Source: Pseudomonas anuradhapurensis (GTDB lineage: Bacteria > Pseudomonadota > Gammaproteobacteria > Pseudomonadales > Pseudomonadaceae). From it: a stretch of DNA of 64,000 nucleotides. A program made the position numbers and the translations under genes. The stretch covers positions 4,289,001 to 4,353,000 of the forward strand of contig NZ_CP077097.1 of NCBI RefSeq assembly GCF_014269225.2, given 5' to 3'. The notes beneath the pieces are model-generated. The model was not told where the DNA came from. It searched no databases and saw only the letters and a list, made by a program, of their open reading frames with translations. Positions 10,009 through 18,109 of this stretch are shown here, piece after piece (within the stretch, counting starts at the first letter, position 1; each line of letters opens with the position of its first letter).

Positions 10009-10865
10009 TGTGCGGCCTCCGCAGTGCTGGCCAGCCTGGCCTTGAATTCGTTGAAATCGGCAGTGCCGCGGATGTAGGTGTCGATCCAGGCGGTGAACGA
10101 TTCGCGGCTACGGGCGATCGGGTCCCACGCCTGGTAGAAGCGGTTGTCACGCTCGTAGTAGCCGTGAGCGTAGGACGGGTGTGCCCCACCCGGCACCAGG
10201 CACACTGCGCTCAGGGCCCAGGTCGGTAACACGCAGGCGTTCATCGGTGCCTGCAGGTCGTCGACAATTTCCTCGACGGTGACGATGCAACGCTTGGCGG
10301 CCAGGGCAGCCTCCTTCTGCACACCGAGAATCCCCCACAGCAGCACGTTGCCCTTGCGGTCCGCCTTCTGCGCGTGGATCACGGTCACGTCCGGGCGCAC
10401 CGACGGCACCGCAGCCAGCACTTCACCGGTGAACGGGCAGGTCACGCTCTTGATCAGCGGGTTGACCTTCGGCAGATCGGAACCGGCGTAGGCACGCAGC
10501 ACCGCGAAGGGCAGGCCGGAGGCACCGGCAACATACGCGTTGGCCAGGTCGGCGTGGCTGTGTTCTTCAATCTCGATGGCATGTGGCCATTGCTTTTCGA
10601 CGGCATCCCGCAGGCGGTGCAGCGAACCGACACCCGGGTTGCCGCCCCAGGAGAAAATCAGCTTGCTGGCGCAACCGGCACCGATCAGCTGGTCGTAGAT
10701 CAGGTCGGGGGTCATGCGCACCAGGGTCAGGTCGCGCTTGCCCTGGCGGATGATTTCGTGGCCAGCGGCGGTCGGGATCAGGTGGGTGAAACCTTCCAGG
10801 GCGACGGTATCGCCATCCTGGATGAACTGCTTCACGGCCTCGTGAAGCGAGAGAATTGCGGCCAT
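10005..10865 (-). CDS. pcaI: 3-oxoadipate CoA-transferase subunit A (CatI/PcaI)
   Basis: 286 aa class I CoA-transferase alpha subunit. It has the N-terminal GDTVALEGFTHLIPTAAGHE segment and a FSWGGNPGVGSLHRLRDA segment of the CatI type rather than the shorter PcaI/ScoA type (about 231 aa by recall). The start ATG 10865 has AGGAG 8-9 nt upstream. It is the first gene of the pcaIJFTBDC run. A pair of PcaR-type boxes lies 65-100 bp upstream. Confidence 0.92.
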   Translation of the reverse strand: MAAILSLHEAVKQFIQDGDTVALEGFTHLIPTAAGHEIIRQGKRDLTLVRMTPDLIYDQLIGAGCASKLIFSWGGNPGVGSLHRLRDAVEKQWPHAIEIEEHSHADLANAYVAGASGLPFAVLRAYAGSDLPKVNPLIKSVTCPFTGEVLAAVPSVRPDVTVIHAQKADRKGNVLLWGILGVQKEAALAAKRCIVTVEEIVDDLQAPMNACVLPTWALSAVCLVPGGAHPSYAHGYYERDNRFYQAWDPIARSRESFTAWIDTYIRGTADFNEFKARLASTAEAAQ

Positions 10866-10929
10866 TTGGAGACTCCTGGTCAGGATGCTTCGGTAAGCTC
10901 AGATTAAGGAGGCTCGCGGGGGGCTGACA

Positions 10930-10963
10930 ATCCGATAATCGACTATTTGTGCGATTATCGAAC
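10930..10963 (-). promoter_or_regulatory. PcaR operator pair upstream of pcaI
   Basis: The 15-mer GTGCGATTATCGAAC (10949-10963, the exact reverse complement of the known P. putida PcaR box GTTCGATAATCGCAC) lies beside a second copy with the intact core CGATAATCG (15-mer 10930-10944). The two centres are 19 bp apart, on nearly the same helix face. PcaR with beta-ketoadipate activates this promoter in P. putida. Confidence 0.85.
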
Positions 10964-11003
10964 AAATTATTGCATCCCTACCTATCTCCTTTCGTTACCG
11001 GTA

Positions 11004-11088
11004 GCGGCCCCTTCGCCGGCAAGCCAGCTGCCACAGGTACGGCGGTCGGCGCACTCGTGTGGGAGCCGGTTTGCCGGCGATCAGGCCG
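11004..11088. repeat. Degenerate REPIN between pcaK and pcaI
   Basis: Left arm CGGCCCCTTCGCCGGCAAGC (11004 on) with CTGCCACAGG; right arm TGTGGGAGCCGG with TTTGCCGGCG (11058-11088). It lies just downstream of the pcaK stop codon, in the spacer to the pcaI promoter. Confidence 0.7.
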
Positions 11089-11093
11089 TCACA

Positions 11094-12440
11094 TCAGGTC
11101 GCGTCAGCGTGGCTCACCAAACCTTTCACGATCACACCAATGGTCGCCAACCCTGCCGGTACCAGCAGTGCCGTCAGTACCTGCTCGAAACTCCAGCCCA
11201 GGCCCAGCAGCGTCGCGCCACTCCAGGCCCCGAGAATCGCCCCGAAACGGCCGATGCCCAGCATCCACGAAACCCCCGTGGCCCGGCCCTGCGTGGGGTA
11301 GAAGCGCGCCGCCAGCGACGGCATGGCCGACTGCGCCCCGTTCACACACATGCCGGCAACCAGCACCAGGGTAGCCAATAGGGTGATGCTGCCCAGGCTC
11401 TGCCCCACGGCGTAGGCAAACACCCCTGCCAGCAGATAGAAAATGCCGATCACCTTGTGCGGGTTGAAGCGGTCCATGGCCCAACCCACACCGACCGCAC
11501 TCAGCACGCCACCGAACTGGAACAGCGCGCCGATGAAAGCAGCCTGCTCCATGCTCGCGCCGCTGTCGCGCATCAGCGTCGGCAACCAGCTGGTCAGCAG
11601 ATAGACGATGACCAGGCCCATGAAGTAGGTCAGCCACAACAGCACGGTGCCCAGGCCATAGGTGCCGGAGAAGATCACCGCAAACACGTTGCGTGCGGCC
11701 ACCGCCTTTTGTTCCGGCACGCTGAAGCTGCCCGCCTCGGCCACCACCTGCGGGGCGATCGGCGACAAGGTCTTGCGCACCTTGTCGGTGCCGCGGTTGC
11801 GCACCACCAGGAACCGCGCCGACTCCGGCAGCCAGGCCATGAGCACCAGCGCCAGCAGCAACGGCAGCACACCACCGATCACCAGCAGGCTATGCCAACC
11901 GTAGGCCGGGATCATCTTGGCGGAAATGAAGCCACCACCGGCCATGCCGAGGTTGAAGCCGCAGAACATGCTGGTTACCAGCAGCGACTTGAGACGCTCG
12001 GGCGTGTATTCGGAAAGCAGCGTGGTGGCGTTGGGCATGCCCGCGCCAAGGCCCAGGCCGGTCAGGAAACGCAGCACCAGCAACTGGTCGACGTTGGTGG
12101 CGTAGGCGGATGCCAGGCTGAAGCCGCCAAACACCAGCACCGCCCCGACCAGTACGCCCTTGCGGCCAAACCGATCGGCCAGCGGGCCGGAGCCCAGGGC
12201 GCCGAACACCATGCCGATCAATGCGGCACTCATGACCGGGCCGAGGCTGGCCCGGTCGATCCCCCATTCCTGCGACAGGGCCGGGGCGATGAAGCCCATG
12301 GCCGCGGTGTCCAGGCCATCGAGGAAGACGATCAGGAAGCACAGCAGCACCACCCGCCATTGATAGCGGGACAGCGGCTGCTGGTTGATGAACGACTGGA
12401 CGTCGAGGCTTTTGCCGACGTTGGATTGCACTTGGTTCAT
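11094..12440 (-). CDS. pcaK: 4-hydroxybenzoate / protocatechuate MFS transporter PcaK
   Basis: 448 aa, 12 transmembrane segments, aromatic acid:H+ symporter family. The first helix carries FLDGLDTAAMGF (with the DGxD motif needed for transport in PcaK) and the loop 2-3 motif is GPLADRFGRKG. The start is ATG 12440 (MNQVQSNVGKSLDVQSF); the open frame upstream adds 14 unlikely residues. PcaK imports 4-hydroxybenzoate and takes part in chemotaxis to it. It is separated from pcaI by 228 bp and has its own PcaR-type box far upstream, so it is probably a separate transcript. Confidence 0.95.
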   Translation of the reverse strand: MNQVQSNVGKSLDVQSFINQQPLSRYQWRVVLLCFLIVFLDGLDTAAMGFIAPALSQEWGIDRASLGPVMSAALIGMVFGALGSGPLADRFGRKGVLVGAVLVFGGFSLASAYATNVDQLLVLRFLTGLGLGAGMPNATTLLSEYTPERLKSLLVTSMFCGFNLGMAGGGFISAKMIPAYGWHSLLVIGGVLPLLLALVLMAWLPESARFLVVRNRGTDKVRKTLSPIAPQVVAEAGSFSVPEQKAVAARNVFAVIFSGTYGLGTVLLWLTYFMGLVIVYLLTSWLPTLMRDSGASMEQAAFIGALFQFGGVLSAVGVGWAMDRFNPHKVIGIFYLLAGVFAYAVGQSLGSITLLATLVLVAGMCVNGAQSAMPSLAARFYPTQGRATGVSWMLGIGRFGAILGAWSGATLLGLGWSFEQVLTALLVPAGLATIGVIVKGLVSHADAT

Positions 12441-12694
12441 TATTGTTATCCAGAATGAGGGCACAGCCACGCCACTGCACACGGTAAACCGGCACAGAAG
12501 GCAATCATTGCGAGAAAGCGGCTTGCGTCAGCCTGGATACAACGGGACTGCGCGCGGGTGCGGCCGCGCCAGCGAAGGGACAGTATTCATTGCTAAGTGC
12601 CTCTTGGATTTTTCTTGTTCGGTCAGCACGGCCGACCGCTGCGAGAGACATTAATCAGCGGGCGGAGGTGAAGCAATTCGTCGCGAACGACACT

Positions 12695-12709
12695 GTGCGT
12701 TTATCGCAC
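12695..12709 (-). promoter_or_regulatory. PcaR-like operator upstream of pcaK
   Basis: GTGCGTTTATCGCAC matches the box GTGCGATTATCGAAC at 13 of 15 positions and is a better palindrome. It lies about 255 bp before the pcaK ATG. I see no second box 19 bp away, unlike the pcaI and pcaR sites. Confidence 0.65.
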
Positions 12710-12742
12710 AGGAAAGGGTTTTGCCTGTTCTAAATTTGAAAG

Positions 12743-12839
12743 CGGCCGTTTTGCGGCGCAATCGCGCGGCTCCCACAGGTTGTCGGGAAATATCGGGCTG
12801 GCGCTGACCTGTCGGAGCCAGGCTTGCCGGCAGGCCGGG
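12743..12839. repeat. Degenerate REPIN downstream of pcaR
   Basis: Left arm 12743-12780 (CGGCCGTTTTGCGGCGCAAT ... GGCTCCCACAGG) and right arm 12807-12838 (ACCTGTCGGAGCC ... TTGCCGGCAGGCCGG) are weak inverted copies. Confidence 0.55.
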
Positions 12840-12860
12840 CGCAAAGCGCCCGCAGCGGGC

Positions 12861-13751
12861 TTAACCAAACAACTGGTGGCAAAGGTCGCGGCTGGCCGCC
12901 AGCAGAATCGGCAGGAAGCGCTGCTCCAGCTCGCTGCGCGTCACCCGCCCCACATGCGTGCTCACGTTCAACGCCGCCAACACTTGCCCCGAAGCGTCAT
13001 ACACCGGTACCGCTATCGAACGCAGCCCCTGCTCCAGCTCCTGGTCGACCACGCACCAGCCCTGGGCGCGTACCTGCTGGATACAAGCGAACAGCGACTC
13101 GGGGTCGTGCAAGGTACGGCTGGTGCGCGCCTTCAGGTCGGCGCGCTCGAGGTACTCGCGCAGGCTGGTATCGTCCATCGCCGCCAGCAGGATGCGCCCC
13201 ATCGAGGTGCAGTAGGCCGGCAAGCGCCCACCCACCGACAGATCGACCGAAATCAGCCGCTCCACCGTGGCTGAGCGGGCTATATAAAGAATATCGTCAC
13301 CTTCGAGGGTAGCCATGTTGGCCGCCTCGTGCAACTGGTCGCTGATGCGATCCAGATAAGGCTGGGCAGAAATCGCCAGCGGCGTCGATGACAGGTATGC
13401 ATGCCCCAGCGTCAACACCTTGGGCAACAGCGAATAGGTACGCCCGTCGGTGGTGGCATAACCCAGCTTGATCAGCGTATGCAGGCAACGGCGCACCGCA
13501 GCCCGGGGAATTTCGGTGCGGTGGCTGATCTGGGCGATGGTCAGGTGGCGCTTGCGCTCCTGGAAAGCCTGGATCACGGCCAGGCCACGGGCCAGGGAGG
13601 TCATGAAGTCCGGGTCACCGGTAAAGGCCTGGATGCGCTTGGCCGGGGAAGCCACGATCGGTGGAGCCAGGGCTGTCGAGACAGATCGTGCCTGCTCTGG
13701 AGTGGCCGACTCTGGATTGACGGAATCGTTGGCCAGGGTTTCGTCGCTCAT
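12861..13751 (-). CDS. pcaR: IclR-family transcriptional regulator PcaR
   Basis: 296 aa from ATG 13751, which has GAGG 7 nt upstream; a TTG four codons earlier is less likely. The N-terminal winged helix (about residues 55-110: MTSLARGLAVIQAFQERKRH... with AQISHRTEIPRAAVRRCL as recognition helix) is followed by an IclR effector domain with the GRLPAYCTSMGRILLA segment. PcaR activates the pca genes in response to beta-ketoadipate and represses itself. Its own promoter carries two boxes, fitting autoregulation. It is monocistronic and heads the cluster. Confidence 0.96.
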   Translation of the reverse strand: MSDETLANDSVNPESATPEQARSVSTALAPPIVASPAKRIQAFTGDPDFMTSLARGLAVIQAFQERKRHLTIAQISHRTEIPRAAVRRCLHTLIKLGYATTDGRTYSLLPKVLTLGHAYLSSTPLAISAQPYLDRISDQLHEAANMATLEGDDILYIARSATVERLISVDLSVGGRLPAYCTSMGRILLAAMDDTSLREYLERADLKARTSRTLHDPESLFACIQQVRAQGWCVVDQELEQGLRSIAVPVYDASGQVLAALNVSTHVGRVTRSELEQRFLPILLAASRDLCHQLFG

Positions 13752-13778
13752 TGCATACCTCAAAAAAATCGCCAGCTC

Positions 13779-13812
13779 GTGCGATTATCGAACAAACGGC
13801 CGATAATCGCAA
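13779..13812. promoter_or_regulatory. PcaR operator pair at the pcaR promoter
   Basis: GTGCGATTATCGAAC (13779-13793) is a perfect box. A second box with core CGATAATCG (15-mer 13798-13812, 12 of 15 matches) has its centre 19 bp away. The same spacing is seen upstream of pcaI, but with the weak box on the other side of the strong one. The pair lies 28-61 bp upstream of the pcaR ATG and directly abuts a possible rightward -35 (TTGACC, 13813-13818). Confidence 0.8.
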
Positions 13813-13843
13813 TTGACCGCTGACACTTTTGCTTATACCTTTC

Positions 13844-13937
13844 TCAGGCCACTTGTGGCTTCTTTGGAGAGACTGGTCAGGTACCCACCGTAGAAGTCCC
13901 AGGCAACGGCCTCGCCTTTCAGGCGAGGCCGTTTTTC
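13844..13937 (+). ncRNA. Possible small RNA divergent from pcaR
   Basis: A rightward terminator at 13908-13936 has no gene before it on the plus strand. About 80 bp upstream are TTGACC (13813-13818) and TATACC (13834-13839), a weak promoter with a 15-bp spacer. The implied transcript is about 90 nt, contains no credible ORF and would start next to the PcaR operator pair. I know of no family it matches. The 5' end is a guess. Confidence 0.35.
13908..13936 (+). terminator. Orphan rho-independent terminator
   Basis: Ten-bp perfect stem, GGCCTCGCCT (13908-13917) with AGGCGAGGCC (13921-13930), followed by GTTTTTC on the plus strand only. There is no T-run on the minus strand, so it does not serve pcaR. 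The remaining sequence to 14236 shows no other clear element. Confidence 0.8.
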
Positions 13938-14236
13938 ATTGCATGCCCGCCCCCTCGCACGCCTGTACTGGAACGAACTTTTATCCGCCTTGCCTTTCGA
14001 ACTTGTACGAAGAGTGCAGGCTATTGTTGGGTAGCGTTCATTAGTTAATGTCAGATATGTCACGGTTGGGTAAATAACGATGTCCGGCGAAATGGCGATT
14101 GCTATAATCGCTTGCGCAGGCCATGGCGCTGCCGCGGCAATGAACCTTCCGCTGTCACGCAAGCGTGGCCAGCACGCATGCGCACACTGCACTGCGCATG
14201 ACAAACAGTCATCAAACTTAATATCAGGTACTGCAT

Positions 14237-14437
14237 GTGACGAAAGATGAACTGCGCGCAGAACTCGAGCGCCAGGCTGAACGTTACAAGGACGTCTACG
14301 GTGGTGAAGTCACGACTTACGCCGCACAACCGGATCCGGAACGCAAACCCTGGCGCAAGCGTGCCAGCGTGCGTGACCAGGCCTTCAGCCAGGAACTGGA
14401 ACGCATGGAAAAGGAACTGCGCAGCGATAATCCCTGA
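14237..14437 (+). CDS. Small conserved-looking hypothetical protein (66 aa)
   Basis: GTG start at 14237. The protein is very charged and mostly helical (MTKDELRAELERQAERYKDV...), with a basic middle (ERKPWRKRASVRDQ) and an acidic C-terminal helix, giving coiled-coil-like periodicity. There are no Cys residues, signal peptide or membrane segment. An ATG two bases earlier reads straight into a stop, so GTG is the only useful start. I cannot name the family. Codon use is like its neighbours. It is flanked by the orphan terminator and a 314-bp gap. Confidence 0.6.
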   Translation: MTKDELRAELERQAERYKDVYGGEVTTYAAQPDPERKPWRKRASVRDQAFSQELERMEKELRSDNP

Positions 14438-14751
14438 GCACGGCCTCGCCAGCAGCGGGTCGTCGCCCGGCCGGCCCGGGCACGCTCGATCTTTACCGCC
14501 AAGCCGATGAGTGAAATGGAATTACACAAATTTCATACAGCCGTTTGAATGATCCAAAAGCGGCATTTTCCTCATGCTTTTGCCATTTTCTTCCCTGTTT
14601 CAAGCGTTTTGGCCGACATTTCCCTGGGCACTCGGCTCCCCGCGCAGATTCAGTTCACCGCCGGAAGGCTGCCATCGGTCTGTAGCAGATGCATCGATTG
14701 CCGCGGTTTTCTGGCATAATCCCGCCCCCCTATGACCGCCAGACAACCTTC
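14438..14751 (+). other. 314-bp gap before the Pit transporter gene
   Basis: No gene is supported. The middle part (14510-14600) is relatively AT-rich for this genome. An extended -10 element TGGCATAAT (14712-14720), about 25 bp upstream of the pit ATG, is the likely promoter; no good -35 or Pho box is visible. Confidence 0.45.
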
Positions 14752-16224
14752 ATGATCGAATTATTCAGCGGACTGGATGCCTGGGTACTGGTGAGCTTGC
14801 TGCTCGCCCTGACCTTCGTACTCGCCTTCGAGTTCATCAATGGCTTTCATGACACCGCCAACGCGGTAGCCACCGTCATCTATACCAAAGCCATGCCGCC
14901 GCACCTCGCCGTGTTCTTCTCCGGCGTGTTCAACTTCCTTGGCGTTCTGCTCGGCGGTGTCGGGGTGGCCTATGCCATCGTCCACCTGCTGCCGGTAGAG
15001 CTGCTGATCAACGTGAACACCGGACACGGCCTGGCCATGGTTTTCTCGTTGCTGGCTGCGGCCATCACCTGGAACCTGGGCACCTGGTACTTCGGCATCC
15101 CGGCCTCCAGTTCGCACACGCTGATCGGCTCCATCCTTGGTGTCGGCCTGGCCAACGCGCTGATCAACGACATCCCGCTTGGTGATGGCGTCAACTGGCA
15201 AAAGGCGATCGACATCGCCATGTCGCTGGTGGTCTCGCCGATGGCCGGCTTCGCCGTCGCAGCCCTGGTGCTGATCGGCCTGAAGTGGTGGCGCCCGCTG
15301 TCGAAGATGCACAAGACCCCCGAACAGCGCCGCAAGCTCGACGACAAGAAGCACCCGCCGTTCTGGAACCGCCTGGTACTGGTGGTTTCGGCCATGGGCG
15401 TGAGCTTCGTGCACGGCTCCAACGATGGCCAGAAAGGCATCGGCCTGATCATGCTGGTACTGATCGGTATCGTCCCGGCCAAGTTCGTCCTCGACCTGAA
15501 CAGCACCACCTACCAGATCGAGCGTACCCGCGACGCCACCCTGCACATGAGCCAGTTCTACCAGCGCAATGCCGCCACCCTGGGCGAGTTCCTGGCGTTG
15601 GGCAAGGCCAATGCCAGCGACCTGCCGGAGCAGTTCAGCTGCAACCCGCAACAGACCGAGCCGACCATCGCCGCGCTGCAGTCTTCGCTGCAGGGCGTGA
15701 CCGACTACCACAGCCTGAATGCTGAAAAACGCGTTGAAGTGCGCCGCTACCTGCTGTGCCTGGACGACACCGCGAAAAAGGTCGGCAAGCTGCCAGGCCT
15801 GGAGGCCCGTGAAAAGGCCGACCTGGAAAAACTGCGCAAGGACCTGACCGCCACCACCGAATACGCACCGTTCTGGGTGATCGTGGCAGTCGCCCTGGCA
15901 CTGGGCCTGGGCACCATGGTTGGCTGGAAGCGCGTGGTGCTGACCGTTGGCGAGAAGATCGGCAAGCAGGGCATGACCTATGCCCAGGGCATGTCGGCGC
16001 AGATTACTGCGGCCTGCGCCATCGGCATGGCCAACGTGTTCGCCCTGCCGGTATCGACCACTCACGTGCTGTCGTCCGGCGTGGCTGGCACCATGGTCGC
16101 CAACAAGAGCGGCCTGCAAGGCGGCACCGTGAAAACCATCCTGCTGGCCTGGGTCCTGACCCTGCCGGCGTCGATGGGCCTGGCGGCTGGCCTGTTCTGG
16201 CTGGCGTCCAAAGCCATTGGCTGA
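14752..16224 (+). CDS. pitA: Pit-family inorganic phosphate transporter
   Basis: 490 aa from ATG 14752; the upstream open frame is disregarded because the promoter-like TGGCATAAT lies inside it. It has two PHO4 repeats: GFHDTANAVATVIYT with PASSSHTLIGS in the N-terminal half, and FVHGSNDGQKGIG with GMANVFALPVSTTHVLSSGV in the C-terminal half. These are joined by a soluble insertion (about residues 245-365, including cysteines). It is predicted to be a low-affinity, proton-coupled metal-phosphate symporter of the inner membrane. A strong terminator follows 15 bp later, so it is monocistronic. Confidence 0.92.
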   Translation: MIELFSGLDAWVLVSLLLALTFVLAFEFINGFHDTANAVATVIYTKAMPPHLAVFFSGVFNFLGVLLGGVGVAYAIVHLLPVELLINVNTGHGLAMVFSLLAAAITWNLGTWYFGIPASSSHTLIGSILGVGLANALINDIPLGDGVNWQKAIDIAMSLVVSPMAGFAVAALVLIGLKWWRPLSKMHKTPEQRRKLDDKKHPPFWNRLVLVVSAMGVSFVHGSNDGQKGIGLIMLVLIGIVPAKFVLDLNSTTYQIERTRDATLHMSQFYQRNAATLGEFLALGKANASDLPEQFSCNPQQTEPTIAALQSSLQGVTDYHSLNAEKRVEVRRYLLCLDDTAKKVGKLPGLEAREKADLEKLRKDLTATTEYAPFWVIVAVALALGLGTMVGWKRVVLTVGEKIGKQGMTYAQGMSAQITAACAIGMANVFALPVSTTHVLSSGVAGTMVANKSGLQGGTVKTILLAWVLTLPASMGLAAGLFWLASKAIG

Positions 16225-16239
16225 GTGACAACCGCAATG

Positions 16240-16265
16240 AAAAAGGCGCCTGAGGGCGCCTTTTT
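16240..16265 (+). terminator. Terminator after pitA
   Basis: AAAAAGGCGCC (16240-16250), loop TGAG, GGCGCCTTTTT (16255-16265). It has A-runs and T-runs on both sides, so it could act in both directions. Confidence 0.9.
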
Positions 16266-16290
16266 CATATCCGCAAACATGCACGCCTGT

Positions 16291-16428
16291 TGTAGGAGCG
16301 GCCTTGTGTCGCGAAAGGGCTGCGCAGCAGCCCCAGGATGGTGAGCGGGAAACGTCTGGTTCAACCGATTGGTTTGCAATCGATGGGGCTGCTGCGCAGC
16401 CCTTTCGCGACACAAGGCCGCTCCTACA
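16291..16428. repeat. Long REPIN, GTAGGAGCGGCCTTGTGTCG family
   Basis: Perfect 44-nt inverted arms at 16291-16334 and 16385-16428, separated by 50 nt. The outer end is TGTAGGAGCGGCCTTGTGTC and the inner end is GGCTGCGCAGCAGCCCC. It lies between the convergent pitA and the HerA-like gene. Confidence 0.9.
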
Positions 16429-16466
16429 GGTACAGCGCAGGCCGCGAAGGCCCCAGTACAGGCAAC

Positions 16467-17942
16467 CTACCTTTTCTTCCCCCCCAGCAACGACCCCATC
16501 AGCCCCCGCACCAGCTGCCGCCCCAACTGGTTGGCCGCTTGACGCACCGCCGACTTGATCGCCTGCCCGGCCGCACTCTGCAGAAACTCGCCGGCCTTGT
16601 CGGCAAAACTTTCCTCGTCCGCCTGGGGCTGTGGTGCCGGCTCTACCGGCTCGCCCTTGCGCTGGCTGAGCATTTCATAAGCCGATTCACGGTCCACCGG
16701 CTTGTCATAACGCCCGGCCAATGGGGAAGCCGCAATCAGCGCACAACGCTCAACGGCGCTCAGCGGCCCGATACGCGACTGCGGCGGTGCCACCAACACG
16801 CGCTGCACCATCGCCGGCGTGCCCTTTTCTTCCAGCGTCCCTACCAACGCCTCGCCAATGCCCAGCTCGGTCAGCACCGCCAAGGTGTCGAACGCCGGAT
16901 TGGGGCGGAAGCCATCTGCCACCGCTCGCAGCGATTTCTGCTCCTTGGCGGTGAATGCCCGCAAGCCATGCTGGATGCGCAAGCCCAACTGCGCCAGCAC
17001 TGCATCCGGCAAGTCGCCTGGCGACTGGGTAACGAAGTACACCCCAACCCCCTTGGAGCGGATCAGCCGCACCACCTGCTCCAGGCGGTCCTGCAAGGCC
17101 TTGGGCGTATCGTTGAACAGCAGGTGCGCTTCATCGAAGAATAGCGCCAGTATCGGCTTGTCGGCATCGCCGCGCTCCGGCAACTGCTCGAACAGCTCGG
17201 CCAGCAGCCACAACAGGAAGGTTGCATACACCTTGGGTGCCTCGTGCACCAGGCGGCTGGCGTCCAGCAAGTGGATGCGCCCACGGCCATCCGGGTCTGC
17301 TCGCAGCAGGTCCTCGAGCTGCAATGCCGGCTCACCGAACAGCGCCTCGGCCCCCTGCTGTTCCAGGGTAGCCAGCCTGCGCAACAGGGCCTGGGTGGAA
17401 GCCGTGGTCATCAGTGCACTGTCTTCGCCGAGCAGTTGCGGGTTGTCCTTCAGGTGCGCCAGCAGCGCTTTCAGGTCCTTGAGGTCCAGCAGCAACAGGC
17501 CTTCACGGTCGGCCACCTTGAACGCGGCATACAGCGCCGCCTGCTGGCTGTCGGTCAGCTCCAGCAAATTGCCCAGCAGCAGCGGCCCCATCTCGCTGAG
17601 GGTGGTGCGTAGCGGGTGCCCGGACTGCCCGGCGATGTCCCACAGGCTTACCGGGTAGGCCTGCGCCCGGTGCCCCAGCCAAGGCATACCGGCGATGCGT
17701 TCGGCCACCTTGCCCTGCGGCGCGCCAGCAGCGCCGAGGCCGCACAGGTCGCCTTTGACATCGGCGGCGAACACCGCCACCCCCGCATCACTGAACGCTT
17801 CCGCCAGGTGCTGCAGGGTGACAGTCTTGCCAGTACCTGTAGCACCCGCTACCAGGCCATGGCGATTGGCCAGCTTCATCGCCTGCCCGACTGGTTGGCC
17901 ATCCGGGCCAGCACCTACAACGATGGTCGAAATTTCCGACAT
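16467..17942 (-). CDS. HerA/YjgR-like ATPase (DUF853)
   Basis: 491 aa from ATG 17942 (MSEISTIVVGAGPDGQPV). Walker A is GATGTGKT at residues 33-40 and Walker B is ALFFDEAHLLF. Most of the chain is the HerA/FtsK-like RecA fold of DUF853 (helicase HerA-like C-terminal). The C-terminus (after about 410) is a low-complexity linker with an alanine-rich helix and a glycine-rich end. The cellular role of YjgR proteins is not established; DNA translocation is inferred from the fold. It diverges from the chemoreceptor gene with 167 bp between. Confidence 0.88.
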   Translation of the reverse strand: MSEISTIVVGAGPDGQPVGQAMKLANRHGLVAGATGTGKTVTLQHLAEAFSDAGVAVFAADVKGDLCGLGAAGAPQGKVAERIAGMPWLGHRAQAYPVSLWDIAGQSGHPLRTTLSEMGPLLLGNLLELTDSQQAALYAAFKVADREGLLLLDLKDLKALLAHLKDNPQLLGEDSALMTTASTQALLRRLATLEQQGAEALFGEPALQLEDLLRADPDGRGRIHLLDASRLVHEAPKVYATFLLWLLAELFEQLPERGDADKPILALFFDEAHLLFNDTPKALQDRLEQVVRLIRSKGVGVYFVTQSPGDLPDAVLAQLGLRIQHGLRAFTAKEQKSLRAVADGFRPNPAFDTLAVLTELGIGEALVGTLEEKGTPAMVQRVLVAPPQSRIGPLSAVERCALIAASPLAGRYDKPVDRESAYEMLSQRKGEPVEPAPQPQADEESFADKAGEFLQSAAGQAIKSAVRQAANQLGRQLVRGLMGSLLGGKKR

Positions 17943-17959
17943 CTCTTTAATCCTCTTCT

Positions 17960-17986
17960 CAAGCTTTGCCTTAGTTCGGCCGATAC
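17960..17986 (+). promoter_or_regulatory. FliA (sigma-28)-type promoter for the chemoreceptor gene
   Basis: CAAG (17960-17963), 15 bp, then GCCGATAC (17979-17986). This fits the Pseudomonas flagellar sigma consensus TCAAG-N(about 14)-GCCGATA. It would give a leader of about 115 nt before the ATG at 18110. Confidence 0.6.
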
Positions 17987-18109
17987 CAGTGGGTGATATT
18001 CGCCTTAATAGAGAGGGACAACCGAAAAGGGACTTTTCGGGATCTTGCACGGCTGCGACGCCACGCGTGCAAACGCCTGATACAACACCTTAGCGGAACC
18101 GATTACGCC

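Larger units (their letters stand above)
12441..12860 (-). other. 420-bp pcaR-pcaK intergenic region (pcaK leader, operator, repeat)
   Basis: No convincing gene. It holds a PcaR-like box at 12695-12709 and a degenerate REPIN at 12743-12839. A GC stem-loop just beyond the pcaR stop (GGGCGC/GCGCCC, about 12837-12851) lacks a T-run. If the box marks the pcaK promoter, the pcaK message has a 5' leader of more than 200 nt. Confidence 0.55.

Noticed and set aside
12441..12482. N-terminal extension of PcaK
   Set aside because: The 14 extra residues (MCSGVAVPSF...) need a non-ATG start and have no ribosome site. ATG 12440 gives the family length of 448.
14590..14740. Pho box upstream of pitA
   Set aside because: No pair of CTGTCAT-like direct repeats was found; only the extended -10 is supported.
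16291..16428. CRISPR-like or riboswitch-like repeat
   Set aside because: It is one inverted pair, not a series of direct repeats with spacers. It fits a REPIN.
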